Shown: positions 1 to 14,173, counted from the first letter of the stretch. The stretch: 64,000 bases of DNA from Congeria kusceri (GCA_027627225.1 CM051028.1:16942701-17006700); one strand, 5' to 3'. A program made the numbers and translations. Notes: generated by a model from the sequence alone, not told the origin.

Positions 1-140
1 ATTTCGCACATACATGCATCGATGTGTACTTACACCAAAACATTAATAAAAAAAAATGGCTGACCGAATTTGTTTGGGAGATATTGGATTTCATATAGGG
101 TACCTGTGTAGCCTTTTTCCTGTTTCGTTTAAACATACAT
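1..140 (-). repeat. Fragment of the GGGCCATGATGGCCC/AGGTGAGCT dispersed repeat family
   Basis: It reads, on the minus strand, like 18490-18605 (shared phrases such as ACACCAAAACATTAATAA in reverse complement and GGTACCCTAT). It is cut by the window edge. Confidence 0.7.
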
Positions 141-404
141 AAACAACGTATTGATCAGTAGACTGGAGATATTTAATGGATCAGTTTCTGAACTAAATTT
201 GTTTGGAAATACATTGCATAAGTGTGTTTTTGAGTATTATATATGCTTTGTGAACAATTACTATTAAAATATTTATTTTGAATGGACATTAGAGATGAAA
301 TTAGTATATTGTAACCTATATACAATAAAGAAAAAATGAAGCAAAAGGAGAAATGAACCCAATTATTTTCTTTTTGTTGCGAACGTCTTTAAAACATAAT
401 ATAT

Positions 405-1045
405 ACATGAATATACAGAAAACATAACATGGCACATATAATATATACATCATAACGTATTACGTCAAGGCAATGACATGTCTGGGCGGGGAAAAAACCG
501 CATCAGCATTTAAGATAAGAAAACATCAATGACAATGTTATGGATGTAGATCAAGTCTACAGATAAAAGAAAGATAAGAAAACAAAATTGACACAAATAA
601 TATGGACGGACAAAAAACCATCCGATGCAGAGACCCCAAAATATTAATGGTAATGTTGAAAATTTCGATTGACGGCGTAGAACCAAGAATGATATAAAAC
701 ACTACATAACAAAGGGATGGCGGAGGGTGGCGGTGGTTAATAAAACTAAATTAGACTGCAAAATGGCGAGGCAACTGCCCACGCCAACAACAAACAAAGG
801 AATGGCTGATGCGCCCTACGGTGGGCGCTTTGGCGCGCTGGTGCGCGCTTCGATTGGCTAAAGCGCGCCACGTGATGTGAACGGACGGCTTTGATTAGCT
901 GATTAAGTGACCAAAGAACAATCTACTATTCCTAAATGCCGTACTTTATAATACCCTTACATAATGAAAATAATGAAAAATTCGTCCTATATAAAACCAC
1001 CATACAATGACATAAATATTTGTATGTGGCCATAAAAAGCTATTT
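405..1045. repeat. Dispersed repeat, copy A, CpG-rich core
   Basis: It shares a 5' block (405-500), a CpG-rich core (740-900, with the palindrome GCGCCCTACGGTGGGCGC) and a 3' block (960-1044) with copy B. About 220 bp between the first two blocks are absent from B. No coding capacity. Confidence 0.75.
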
Positions 1046-1177
1046 ATGTATTGTCTTAGTACCTATAAATAATAAGTTCTGAACACGAGGTCGAACTCGC
1101 ATGTCATGAAATAAACACACTGAAAACGTTTAGAGTGAAAAAGGCCATTTATTAAAATGCCTTAAAGCATTCTATGT

Positions 1178-1569
1178 ACATGAATATACAGAAAACATAA
1201 CATGGCACAAATCATGACGTATTACGTCAAGGCAGTGACATGTCTGGGCGGGCAAAAAAAGGAACGACGCCGCCCAGAGAGCAAAATGGCGAGGCAACTG
1301 CCCACGCAAACAACAAACAAAGACTGATGGCTGATGCGCCCTACGGTGGGCGCTTGTGCGCGCTGGTGCGCGCGCTACGATTGGCTGATGCGCGCCACGT
1401 GATGCGAACGGACGGCTTTGATAAGCTGATTATGTGAACAAAGAAAATCTACTATTCCTAGATGCTGTACTTTATAATACCCTTATATAATGAAAATAAT
1501 GAAAAATTCGTCCTCTACAAAACCACCATACAATGACATAAATATTTTTATGTGGCCATAAAAAACTAT
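1178..1569. repeat. Dispersed repeat, copy B
   Basis: Direct repeat of copy A in the same orientation, shorter by the 220-bp middle block. The open frame at 1240-1437 is only this GC-rich core and is not a gene. Confidence 0.75.
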
Positions 1570-3459
1570 TAATACCCGACTCGACCCGAATTTTCCTGAA
1601 TGAGGAACTCGCGTTAATTGTTATGGAACCGAGAATGCGGGTATTTTCGGGTACCCATTGCATCCCTAATACTTATATAGTAATAGTTTAATTTGAAAAT
1701 AAGACTTTGATATAGAATGTTATAGAATCAGTTGGCAAACAAAAAATCACCTCCTTCATGGGGGAATTGTGGACGGAAATAAAGAAACTTGAGTAAAGGG
1801 AAAAGTTTCAAGACTTATTTATTGTTATAATTCTGTAAGCTGTTCTTTATAGCCAATGGTATTTCCCAACTCTCTACATACATGATTCACATATAGGTTT
1901 GAGTGTTTTCCATAAACAATTTATACTTTCGTTTTCATCGAAGCGTGAAACTGTTGCACAGATAATGATGCGCACACGTAGTATGATTGAGTATTCTGTA
2001 CAAATAAGTTTTTATCGAATATATCGTGACACAGTCTAAATTTGTAAAATGACGTCAATGTTACGACAAGATAAGACTTATTACAATTTAAAGCTGCTAA
2101 TGCACAGATGATGAGGTCAAAAGTCTTGTTTATAATGTAAAAGTAACGAAAATCATCAAAAGCAATCGATTAAGGACCACTTTATAGTGTAATAACAATA
2201 CACGTAATAGCGGACTTTACGACTCGTTCGGGAAAGCTCTTCTTACATAGACTACCACTATCCTGCGTGTGATATTGAAGAGATGATGTTAATTTTGCAT
2301 GTCCAATACTATCAAAACGAAAGATTAAATAGCAGTTTAACATTTTTATTTCATTTCCGTTCATTGATAGATTTTTTTTCAATTATTACTATTATATTTT
2401 GACATATATTGGAACAAGTCGAACAAACTAATTTTTAAGCAAACAAGTGCGAAGTTCCTTCGGGGGATTAAACCAGGGTCCTCTGCGTGTGAAGGAGGCA
2501 GAGTGCCACGCCGCTAAACACGTTCACGTGTTTTGGATAGCCCTTAACGCTACTTGTGTTTTGTAAACTACGGATTCCGGAAGCGAAATCGGTTGGTTGT
2601 ATTGACCACTTTCGTATTGACGCTTTGGAAATCGGATTGAAACAGTGCGTTGTAATGAATGTGTGTCAAACTAGTGTTAATGTGTCATCAATGTTATTTC
2701 AGACAGATGTATAAAATAATATAGATTATTTACTAGATTTGAAACAATTTTTTTCATTTTTGTCATTTTTCCCATCTTTGACGTAGCAGCTTTAAACTAC
2801 TGTCCTCGGTTTAAGAAATGATATTTTAACTGTTGCACGATGATAGTTCAAAAATCGAACTATTAAGGCAATGACCTTGCGTGTGCGCGTATGCGATGGT
2901 GTGTGCGAGTGTGGCAAATTATAAACAGCGTGCATGTACATAAACTATATTTTGATTGAGCGATCGAAAGCTCAGAACATTTGCAATAAATAATACATTT
3001 CATCATTATTTATTATATAGACTGACACTCGAGTCCGAAATAATGTCTTATATTAATTGATATCAGGAAGCTGTTTATTTTTATTTTTAATAATTAGCAT
3101 CAAGTTTCATATACAGTAAGATTGAAAATGCATAATGAAAATGGAAGCTTGGATATATTGTAATTTCTTTGTTTAGATGTGTTTCTGAATTGATGGAAAA
3201 GCTCTCCATTTGATTACATTTAACTGCGAAATAAATATACTTTAAGAAAATGTTTACGATTTAAACGCCGATAAGTCAACAAAACAAGTAAACGAAAAAA
3301 ACGAAAATGATAAACACTACTAGTTAAATGCAATTTGTTAATTTAAAAGCTAAAATAATGTTTTGCAAAAAGAGATTTATTATCAATCAAGTTGTTCACA
3401 TTTTCATAGTGTATCGTAATTATGAACACCCTCAATTAACTATAGTATTCGTTTTGCAG
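1570..3459. other. No gene seen; AT-rich
   Basis: No supported coding exon. A tRNA-like fragment on the minus strand lies at 2457-2530 (below). This is where RING and B-box exons of the TRIM-like gene would be expected, and I see none. Confidence 0.5.
2457..2530 (-). pseudogene. tRNA-like fragment, Val(CAC)-like
   Basis: On the minus strand: A-box-like TAGCGGCGTGG, anticodon loop region CTTCACACG, B-box-like GGTTTAATCCC. The B box is degenerate and the acceptor stem is poor, so I read it as a tRNA-derived relic. Confidence 0.35.
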
Positions 3460-6400
3460 ACAGTGCAGCGAGTTAGTGCTTATTGGAGAAAAAGCAAAAG
3501 AGATGAGTAAAGTAGGCGGTTTTCAGCACGTAGAAGCAATTATCGACGCAGAACAACGGACGCTGGACAAAGAGATCGCCACAGCGAATGAATGCTTGAA
3601 TAAATTGCAAGATTCATACGATAAAGTGTATGAGGAAATTAAACTTCTCCGCGAGAAAATCAACGATATGTTAGACAAAATTGGAGAGAAATACTGTGCA
3701 GTCATTGGACACATTGCTGCAAACATTGATTAAGTCTCTACACATTGATGTTGGCAAATATCCACAGTTTAAGGAGGATTTATAAACCATCCAAAACGCC
3801 ATTAGCAATATTGACGCTAAGCCGAATGTTGAGTCATTTATAGCATATACGAAAGCTACGGAAAAGGTTTCAAACACACATTCACTCTTACGAGAATCAA
3901 ATGTAAACAAGAATGTTTGCATCACATTTCAGGTTAACTCTGGTATACAGCAATGTTTTTCAGGTCTAAAAGACCTAGGAACTGTTATGAAAGCGGTGTC
4001 AGGTGAAATATTAAAACGTAAGAAACATTCGTTTTACAATGTTAGAATCGAACCGGATCAGGGTAAATGTGCCATAGATGGCATATGTGAGCTACCTACT
4101 GGAGACATCCTCATCGCAGATTTGGCTTTCATGAGAGTACATATGCTGGATATGCTGTACAGAATTGTCGCTCACACAGACCTGTCTGCCACTGTATTGG
4201 GTTTGTGCTATATCAGTCCTACTGAGGTTGCTGTTATAGTTGATGATTGAAGTAAGACGCATGCAGTCCAGTTCCTCAGTGTCAACAATAAACGGATAGT
4301 GAAAGGCAGGATACTTAACTTCGGTCATACGTGTCGTGGTATTGCACACGGCAACGACAATCTGTATATCACAGCAGACACTGTCTTATATCAGTACACA
4401 CTGGGTGGCCAGCTGGTGAAGAAGATTTATGAAGATACTTCAGGAAAGTGCACAGGTAATGTAAGCCATGACTTCAAGAATAAGTTTAAAATTTAAGCAA
4501 ACATTTACTTTAATGTCGTCTGATAGACATAACATTCGAACAACGATTTGTTGGATGTACATAAGCAATTATTACTACAAACTACAAACATTCGACGACA
4601 AAGCAAGAGCTTAATCCCAGGGCATTATAATAAATTAGTTCCATTTAAACTTAACACAGTTTGAAGCAGTTTACTTGATAAATGTCATTTAGCTTTAAAC
4701 TTTAATAGCATTTTCTAAATGTCCATGATTTTTTGTTTATTACTAAATAATTACTCAATCCCTTATTCACGATAATAGGCACATCACATCATTACAGGCT
4801 AAAATCCGTGCGACAAACCATAAACAACTGATATAATCATCAGGGAAAACCACTTGTGTTTGTATTCATTTAATACGACCTTAACGAAATGCTAACGTTT
4901 AATTGTTAAACTGAATAATTTCACACGCAGAGAAACATAATCGTTGCTATGATAAAAAAAAAATTCAATATCAAATTTGTCGTAAGAACTTGTATTATTG
5001 ACATGCCTAATATAAAATACTAGAAATATAAAACTGAGATGTTTCAAAGTTTATACTGATATTAAAATATATAGAATACTAGTAAATCGCGTTAATGACA
5101 TATGCAACGAAAACACTCAAGGAAATAGTGTGATAATCATAAAACGAAAAGCTGCGTCAAACAAACATAATAACATTTTTCGTCGAACCAACACATACCC
5201 AGTCTATGCCGAAACCTTATATTTACATTTCATATCTAACACATATTCACATTCTCCGTAGAACCCACACATCCACTGCGTACATCGAACTCACTTATTC
5301 ATAGATTACATTGGACCCACAATTCCGCAATCTGCATACATGTCCAAGCACTAACAGAAACAATCAAACCCAGACAGCACATTGTAGGTTAGATACCAGT
5401 AATTCCAAATCCCATAGGGTCCCATTATAAAACGGCGAACTTTCCAAGCATTTATCTAGCATTTCCTTTATTTCAGATTGTGCAAGTATGGTTTCAATTT
5501 GAAGATGAATCTTTCCTCTTCCAAAAATTGCAATAAAAAAAAGTCATGTTACTTCTAAGAAAATGCGTCTCGCATGAATGCAGGCACCGGTAGAAAACAC
5601 GGTTTCGGCATTCGTAGTTCGACAAAAGCCCCATACCACAGTAAACACACCCCAAAAGTTCACCTTTCAAGCTAGCCTCCAATTAAATACACCAACATGT
5701 TCCAGACACACATGGGATATAAGAAATAACCATAAAAGGCATGTCTGAGCTTGCTAAATTGCTTTTATACCAGAAGAGAAAAGGAAGTCTTTAGTACTAG
5801 GCACTACTTTCAAGTAGACCTTGGAGGGATACACAATGATTTACTAGTAGTACCTTGTAATGGGATTCTTATAATCGCGTTAACCGTGAAAATAGAATCA
5901 GCAAAGTGACATACAAAGAAGACCCTGAAAATGACAGATATAGTGAAAGACGACAAGTTGAACGACGAAATCAAATAAAACACAGCGCTTGAAGACGATA
6001 TTAGAGTTAACACACTAAATCAACTTTTCGGAAGAGGAAATATGATTCAAACGTTTGGAAGTCGAAATTACGTCTAACAGATTGACATCGGTAATCAGGT
6101 CATTACTTTGCAAACAAAATCTAAACTCAAATCATATTGATATAGGTAATACAAAAAATCCAAGACTTTGGCAGACGATAGCAGATTAAAGTTTTCGGAA
6201 TAGGAGTATAGAACTAACATATTGTCAGCGGTGATAAGATGTAACTCATTGATAAACAGAAAAATCAACCCATTCGTATTAAAATTAAATCAGTGTATTC
6301 ACTTGCATGGTCACAATCACGACAGAGTCGGGTAAACCACTCCCACCGATTTCAAGGGAGACTGCTCTGTTTATGTCCGTCAAAAATATAACAGTCACGA

Positions 6401-9082
6401 GTCGGTACGCTACTGAGTAGCCAATATACCGAAAGACTCTGAAATAATGTAGTTTAAGTACAATAAACAAAATGTGTGTCAGCCTCTTACATTGAATAAA
6501 TGTTGCATGACTACTGAGAAAATCGTTAAATGTACGGCGAGATCTAACCTACAGTAGTGTCAAAAATTAAAATAGTCGCACTGTCAATAAAAGACGATAA
6601 TTATGTTGATAATATCGACTTCAAAACAAACGCGTCTAACATAAATCTTTGAGAATTTCTTTAATTACATTAAGGATGTGTAAGTGTTTTTTCTAGTTAC
6701 TTAAATAGTAAATTAATAAGAACCTACCTTATACTCCGATACTTTCTTGTGTGTCCGCAGTTGTATTGGTGCAAGAGGACTAACATACAATGTCTGCGGG
6801 TATACGTATAACCCACCAGGCATTTGAGCTGGTCATCTTGGTCCAAACCGTATTTTAACATCCTTAATATGTATTTATCCTTCCTTATTATTTATTCTCC
6901 ATACATGCTTTCAGTTGGTCCATGTTGCTAAGCACGCAGAGTCTCCCTTTGTTTACATTTTATAGCTGTCTTTGACGGTTCTTTAACTGCAAAATAAATC
7001 CATTTTACCCTCAGATATCAAATTGCAATTGTTAATTGAACATAATATATTGTTTTGTTAAGTGTTTATTTCCAGTAATCACACTAAAGTATTTCAATAC
7101 TGAATAAGTTTTCAGCGTTCTTGAACTTTCTCCGGGCGCCATTTTGTTTTGATGGTTTGTTTGCGGTCAGTTTCCTAACGTTTTTCTTACACAATACTGC
7201 CACTATTCGATTCTTGGTTGGTCGTTTCTTGTTCGATCAGCCTATAAATGAACGTCCGCCCAATAATAAAATCTTTCTTGGTTTAGTCTTGATGTTGAAG
7301 ATTTCTGGATTTCACACAGAGAGCAGTAACCATTCAAGGTGCACCCAAAAAGTGTAAACTTTTAATCTAATTTTTGCGATAAATCTGTATATAACAAATA
7401 CAGATAACACTTTGTACGTATGCGTAATCCATTTCAGAGTACATTTTCGAGAGCTTGACAATTTAACGCAGATCTACAAATTTCCGCTTGAATTCTGCAA
7501 ACACCACGTGTGCGTTTAAATCCTGTGATTGTTTAAACTAAATCTACGAGAAATTTGAGACAAGCGAGTTCGGGCCATCGGGAGTCGACTGTATTTGATG
7601 TTCTGGGATAGATAATATGATATAAACTTCTTAAAAAGATAGTTAGTGTTCTGGAAATATTTTTCCTATTTTAGTAACTGTTACCTTGATCCCAGTTATC
7701 CCAAAAGCAACCCCAACCAATTTTATAATAACATTATTTGGATTAACTGAATCGGCTATGATTCTTTAGAGAAAGCGTTTTACTAAATACATGTATGTAA
7801 CAAGATGTCCACAAACTTGTCATACATCCCTCGTATGTCAATGTCCTTTACTCACTGCATTCATCCGTACAATACTACAAAATCACCATTGAAGGATCCT
7901 CCTCTTTCGACATTGTACTGATCCCACGGCTTGTGGTAGATAACCTTCTCATGGATGCTTTAAATTCACTCGAGCTGTGCTTTCCTTTCTATGACAAGCA
8001 GTGACTGCGATGTCAATGAGTGATTTAGCTGTATCGAAACTGTAATGGTCAGCTATAACAGAAAAGGTCAATATTGTTTATGGATGCCACAATTAGTAAA
8101 ATACATGGACGTATGCGTATTTAAAAGTATCTTCATATTTTTACCATCTGAATCAAATAAACAGAGTAAACAACATACCATTTGAATCAGTGCCAGTTTG
8201 CTGTCTAAAAGGCTTCTGTACATGCCATGTTATTCCCACGAAGTGACACCTTCCTTTACACTGCCGTGTCTAACATCTACTATACAAGTTCTAACATCTA
8301 CATTTCAAGTTCTAATTAAAAACACCCAATTTCTAACTCTAAAATGGCACTATTCGGCTGCCGTACCTAATTAGGATTTGGTATCGTCCTATTTAGGCTG
8401 GATTTATTTATGAGATACTAGCTGCTAATTAGGACGTAATATCTCCTAATTCGGACTTACTTTCTCCTAATAAGGACTCACAATCACCTAATTAGGTCTT
8501 GGTATCTCATAATTAGGAGATCAAAGCCTTTAAGTTTATTATCTGAACTCATTATTAATATAACACTGATATAGTAATTGCATTCGTATATGTATGTATC
8601 ACAACTCTCTTAGAATCGAGTATTTGGCTATAATTTATTGTTATGTATTTTGGGCCGGAGGTATATGTTTACGAAATAATAAACTTGACTTGACTTGTCA
8701 AATTCAATCAGATTTTGTTTATATTTTAATACATTGATATTTTTAGTGAAAAAGTGCTCTGTGAGCCCGGATGGAACACGGCTGTATGTAAACGACTGGA
8801 GTCACAACAAGCTCCTTACACTGTCTATGGATGGGACACTTCTGTCATCTTTGGAAGATCCTGCACTTCGTGGTCCTGCATGTGTTAGAGACAGGACAGC
8901 TGCTGGTCTGTTGGTGCACCTCACATAACGTAGTCCAGCTTGATGGTGAGGGAGGAGTGGTCACACTGGCTTCCAATGCTGACGGTTGACATTGGCCAGA
9001 CTCTGTATACTTCAGTACACGTACTGGAAGGTTGATTGTTGGACATAACAGTGATAATATTCTGGTGATCAGCACAAGATAA
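3460..9082 (+). pseudogene. Broken TRIM-like gene (coiled coil plus beta-propeller), two exons
   Basis: Exon 1 (3460-4455) begins after TTGCAG with CSELVLIGEKAKEMSKVGGF, the end of a B-box and the start of the coiled coil (ERT-LDKEIATANECLNKLQ), and continues into propeller repeats (GICELPTGDILIADLA, GNDNLYITADTVLYQYTLGG). It splices in phase to exon 2 (8747-9082), with CSVSPDGTRLYVNDWSHNKL and GRLIVGHNSDNILVI before TAA. Such TRIM2/3/56-like proteins are highly expanded in bivalves. Breaks: frameshift near 3728, TAA 3783-3785, TGA 4248-4250, frameshift near 8880, TGA 8987-8989. No RING or complete B-box is visible upstream. Both intact splice sites argue for gene decay, not a processed copy. 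Confidence 0.85.
4456..8746 (+). other. Intron of the TRIM-like pseudogene
   Basis: The donor is ACAG before GTAATG and the acceptor is TTTTAG, with matching phases. The 4.3 kb has no coding sequence I can support. At 8367-8521 there is a degenerate cluster of CCTAATTAGGA-like palindromes. The 5810-6250 stretch shows weak internal repetition only. Confidence 0.6.
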
Positions 9083-10300
9083 GTGAATGCATTATAACAG
9101 TGTCATTTGAATAACATACGCAATGTATATCATAAAGTTTCATGTATGCATGTTGTTCGGATTCTCATTTACTAGTAATTTATAACGGCATTGTGTTACA
9201 ACTCTATCGATAACCGATGATTTTGGATTAAACAACTTAATAACAAAGTACAAATTACAATTAACAAAGTACAAACCGACAGCACGAATGGAGGAATTTT
9301 GCAAAGTTTAACTCTTCACACTAACAGTTTAAATGGAAGTTCTGTACACTCATCACGTGCAGCCTTAACCAAACGTTTAACACATTGTGTGACTACTTTA
9401 CTGTTTAATTTCCTTCATTTGCCGAACAGTTTCTTATTTTAATATTTCAAGCTTGAACCTAGTTGTAGCATTGTCATTAAAAAACCATATCATCTACCTA
9501 AGTGAATGCTATTATTTCTAAGTCAATGCTATTTTTCTATTATTAATTACAAAAAAAAATGTTATGTTTTATTTACTTATTCAACAAACATGCCAGTAAA
9601 AGTGCATTGGTTTTATAAAATGCATATTAAAACTTCCCAATCCAATTCAAGAGAAAAAATGTGAATGTATTATTGGTTGCAATCTACGCTGTAGCTATAT
9701 AGTCACAAGACGAGGTTGATTGATTGACAAAATGTGTAAATCAGAATACAAACGAAAAATAAAATAAATCAAAAGATGAAGCATCTGCTAGACACTCAAC
9801 AAAAGATATAACGCTGCAAATGGACATTGTTGTATTTGCTTTATTTATAAGGATTTTAGCTGCGTCAAGGTAAACACGAAATTCTTTCGTATTTGTTCCA
9901 ATAATTTGGTGTGAATGCATGCATGCATAACTCAAATAATCATAGCTGACATTTCAAGCTGAAATTCTTAAAAATATATAAATAAAGACAATACAACGAT
10001 TTCCATGTATTCCATTTAGTGCGTTATAACTTCTGTTCTATACCAAGTAACTGCCATAATAACTTTATTTCGATTCTTAAAAGTAACAACGGATGTACAA
10101 GATTGTGCCCCGTGTCGCGTCTTTCATAACCCAAGTACATGTATGAACATTATATTGTGAGAAAACGTCTGAGAAGTTAAATAATTCCTAAGTGAAATCT
10201 AAACAAAAATTAGATGACAACCCTTAATAAAAACATTTATTGAAATGAAAATAAAAATACAGAATGATTTGTAAACCTGTATTCTTTAAAAACGTTTAAA
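9083..10300. other. No gene seen
   Basis: AT-rich; only short chance frames. I found no repeat shared with other parts of the window. Confidence 0.5.
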
Positions 10301-11298
10301 GCCTCGGTCGCAAACTACTGCGCAGACCAAACCAGACCGCAGTCCCAACGCACGATTTTGAGATCGCAAGGCAAACACATGCGTTTCGTAAGAACTTTTG
10401 GAATTCGTACGGGTATCGTTCAACCAACTTACGGGCGACGTGCGTTCGCCAAACGTCTGTCGCGCGTTTTCAGTTTTAGCAGACCGCAGCTGTGTCTGCG
10501 AATCGTGCGATTGACGTGCGTCTGTCCTACGGCAATGTTATTACGGTCACCGTGCGACCGTGAATTACTTTTTATGTCGACGCACGACTAGCGCATAGTA
10601 ATCGCACGATCGCCACAAGTAGTACGCACGGTCGGCGCAAGACAAAAATGGTATTTTGGCAAAAACACGAATATCAATATTGTTTTCATTGTTATCCTGC
10701 ACAAATTGGTGCCAATAACGACTTTAAACTTGACATGTATATCAGAAGATGCTATAGTTAAATTTTGAAATTGGTTAAAAAATATCATTCCTTTTCATGT
10801 AGCACTAGAACACTCGTGAAATAAAGAGATACTATAAAAATGTGTTAAAAGCATACAAATAATCGCGGTTATTTATACGAAGCAGATAGCGCCTTGCGGT
10901 CAACCAGCGATAACGGCAAGTGTCCTGAGGCGAGCGTGAGTTGTCAGTTTCTTTCTTGTGTCGCCGGTGCGTTTATCGCAAGGAAGTATACTACGCAAGG
11001 AAGTCGTGCAACGTCCGCGATTGCACCGTGCATGCTTGCGACTGGCAATTTCGAAGCAAAAAACGTACAGTGCCCGTAGGTTGATCGCACGGTGCCCATA
11101 CGGTACCCGCACGAAGGGTGATTGACGCAAGTCCGACGCATCAAATTAAGCGCTGCGCTAATGTCTGTTGCGGTTGTTATGGCGACCATGCGATCGAGAA
11201 AAACACGCACGGGCGCCGTAGGTCCGACGCACGTTTCTGACAAAAAATATCGACGCAAGCTCGACGTAAGGTCAACGCAACCCGGTTGTGACCGAGGC
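10301..11298. mobile_element. CpG-rich non-autonomous DNA element with short TIRs
   Basis: Ends are inverted: GCCTCGGTCGCAA at 10301 and TTGTGACCGAGGC ending 11298 (one mismatch in 13). The interior is rich in CG, CGCAC and ACGCA motifs, very unlike the flanks, in two arms with a low-GC centre (10640-10890). No transposase. Overlapping open frames on both strands (up to 122 codons) follow from the base composition. Confidence 0.65.
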
Positions 11299-11689
11299 AT
11301 AAAAGAGTGCACACACGTTATTCAAATGCTATGATAATAAACGTTTTCGAAATACATTCTGAAAAAAGGGAACAATATGTATAGATTTAATTTATACATT
11401 ATTGTTATATTAAAGAGAGAACAATCTAAAAAGAAATTAATCACACCACATAACATGATTAAGTTGGAGTGTTTTGTCTACTTCGTCAACTACCAATTTC
11501 TCGGTTGCAACTGACGACGCATAGCAGTCAAGAAGGGGCAGTTGCACATATGAAGAACGCGTTTGCCACATCGCGCTCTTCAACAAGGAACACGAAGTTA
11601 TTGACCAGGGCTCCATCGTGACCCAGCGCCTGGTCACCTACACCTGCACACTTTAAATAAATCACTGAAATGGTTTCTTGTAATGATTT

Positions 11690-12960
11690 ATCCTACACCA
11701 AATGTAGCATGTAGAACACTTAAATCCGTGGCACTGATAACATGCATTGTATGCAACGTGTAACATTGAGGACACTTAAAACTCGGGTACTTAAATACGT
11801 GGCCCTGCTGACCTGCATCGTATACCAAGTGTAGCATGTAGGACATTTAAATTCGTGGCACTGATGACATGCATCGTATGCAACTTGTAACATGTAGGAC
11901 ACTTATATTCGTGGCACTGATGACATGCATCGTATGCAACGTGTAGCATGTAGGATACTTAAACTCGGGTCCTTAAATCCGTGGCACTGCTGACCTACAT
12001 CGTATGCAACGTGTAACATGTAGGACACTTAAATCCGTGGCACTGATGACATGCATCGTATGAAACGCATAGCATGTAGGACACTTAAATCCGTGGCACT
12101 GATGACATGCATCGTATGCAACGTGTAGCATGTAGGACACTTAAATTCGTGGCACTGATGACATGCATCGTATGAAACATGTAGAATATAGGACACTTAA
12201 ATCCGTGGCACTGACGACATGCATCGTATGCAACGTGTAGAATATAGGACACTTAAATCCGTGGCACTGACGACATGCATCGTATGCAACGTGTAACATG
12301 TAGGACACTTAAATTCGCTGCTCTGGTGACATGCACCGTAAGCCAAGTGTAACGTTTAGAACACTTAAATTCGCGGCTCTGGTGACATACATCGTATGCA
12401 AAGTGTAAAATTTAGGACACTTAAACTCGGGTCCTTAAATTCATCGCTCTGGTGACATGCACCGTGTGCCAAATTTTACGTTTAGGACACTTAAATTCGT
12501 GGCTCTGGTGACATGCATCGTACGCCAAGTGTAACATTGACGACACTTAAACTCGGGTCCTTAAGTTCATGGCTCTGGTTACAATCACCGTATGCCAAGG
12601 TTAACGTTTAGGTCGCTTAAATTCATGGCTCTAGCGAGATGCATCGTATGCCAAGTGTAACGTTTCTGACACTTAAATTCGTGGCTCTAGTGACATGCAT
12701 CGTATGCCAAGGTTGACGTTTAGGACACTTAAATTCGTGGCTCCGGTGACATGCATCATATTCTAAGTGTAACGTTTTGGACACTTAAATTCGTGGCTCT
12801 GGTGATATGCATCGTACGCAGTGTAAGTTAAATTTAGGACACTTAAAATTGGAGACTTTTGTGACCTGCATCGTATGCCCAGTGTAAAAGTAGGACACTT
12901 AAATTCGTGTCTGATGTGACCTGCATCGTATGCCAAGTGTAACATTTTAGGACGCTTAAA
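11690..12960. repeat. Satellite, ~56-bp unit, about 20 diverged copies
   Basis: Units repeat the phrases GGACACTTAAATTCGTGGC and GACATGCATCGTATGC. Some units carry an extra ~15-bp insertion (CTTAAACTCGGGTCC). The first half (GCACTGATGACATGC) and second half (GCTCTGGTGACATGC) of the array form two subfamilies. Confidence 0.9.
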
Positions 12961-13019
12961 TATTTTAGGAACTCAACGAATGCCAAGTGAAAACAAGATT
13001 CTGTGTTTGATAAACACGG

Positions 13020-13600
13020 TTGGTGCTGGATAGCTCATTTCATTGTCTAAATTAGGTCAAGGTCAATTTCAAAGTGAGGTTGGGTGATACGGGTGGATTG
13101 GGAACGGTCATAAGTAACAACTGTGTAAATATCCAAGTCTTGTAGTAATCGGTGTTGGTGCTAGACGAAACGGTTAAATCTAGTTAACCAAAAATGGCAC
13201 TTTTGAATAATTATAAGTTCAAATTAGGTAAAGGTCAAAGTTAGGCCGGGTGATATGGGTGGATTGGGTATGTTCATAAGCAACAACTTTGTAAGTATCC
13301 ACGTGTTGTAGCAAGCGGTCTTGGTGCTAGACGAAACGGTAAAATCTATTTAACCAAGTAACAGCATATTTGAATCATTCTAAGTGCAAATTATGTCAAG
13401 GTCAGAGTGAGGTTGGGTGATATGGGTGGATACGGAATGATCATAAGCAACAACTGTGTAAGTGTTCATGTGTTGTAGTAAGCGGTGTTGGTGCTAGACG
13501 AAGCGGTAAAATCTACCCAACCTTGTCGCGGACGGAAGGACGGGCAGACAGGATAATCACTATATGCCTCCCGCATCAAGATGCCGGGGGCATAAAAACA
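13020..13600 (+). repeat. Dispersed tandem repeat, 3-4 units of ~165 bp
   Basis: Each unit contains GGTCAAGGTCAAAGTGAGG-like, GGTGATATGGGTGGATTGG-like and GGTGTTGGTGCTAGACGAA phrases. It ends with CACTATATGCCTCCCGCATC and a GC-rich hairpin (GATGCCGGGGGCAT). The same family with the same end is at 26170-26600. Confidence 0.85.
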
Positions 13601-14173
13601 TTTTAGGTCACTTAAATCCATGTCTCTAGCGTTGATGTCTCCCTCGTCTAATATAGAAATTAAGATGTCCAGCGTGTACCTGCATTTCCAATCTACATCC
13701 TGCGTGCAATACCTATTTCAAGTATGTCAGATAATGACATTAGCGTCAGATTCACTTTCTGATTAAGTTTTGCGTGCTCGACGATCAATTAATCGGAAAA
13801 AGGAAAAGAAAATAAGATGTAATTGCTTACGATATGAGCACACAATATACATGTTTATTCAATTTAGTTTACGTATACTTTTGACACATCACTCACATAC
13901 ATCTTATAACAAAAACCGACACTAACAATTATATAATGTTTCAAAACTAACATTGCAGTCACACAAAGAGAGACAAAATAAGTACAGCATTATTAGGCGC
14001 ATACCGGTAAGTAGCTTTTCATTCAGTAAAATATATTAATATATGTTCTTTGACTGTATGGCAAACTTTACATGGAATGTAACAAGTCAGTAATTGTGTT
14101 TAAACTCTTCGTATCAAATCAAATAAGAGAGATCTAACATATAGTAGCATAAACATAATAGGAGTCATCATCC

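Noticed and set aside
10944..11312. 122-codon minus-strand frame
   Set aside because: Lies inside the CpG-rich TIR element, with open frames on the other strand too; explained by base composition.
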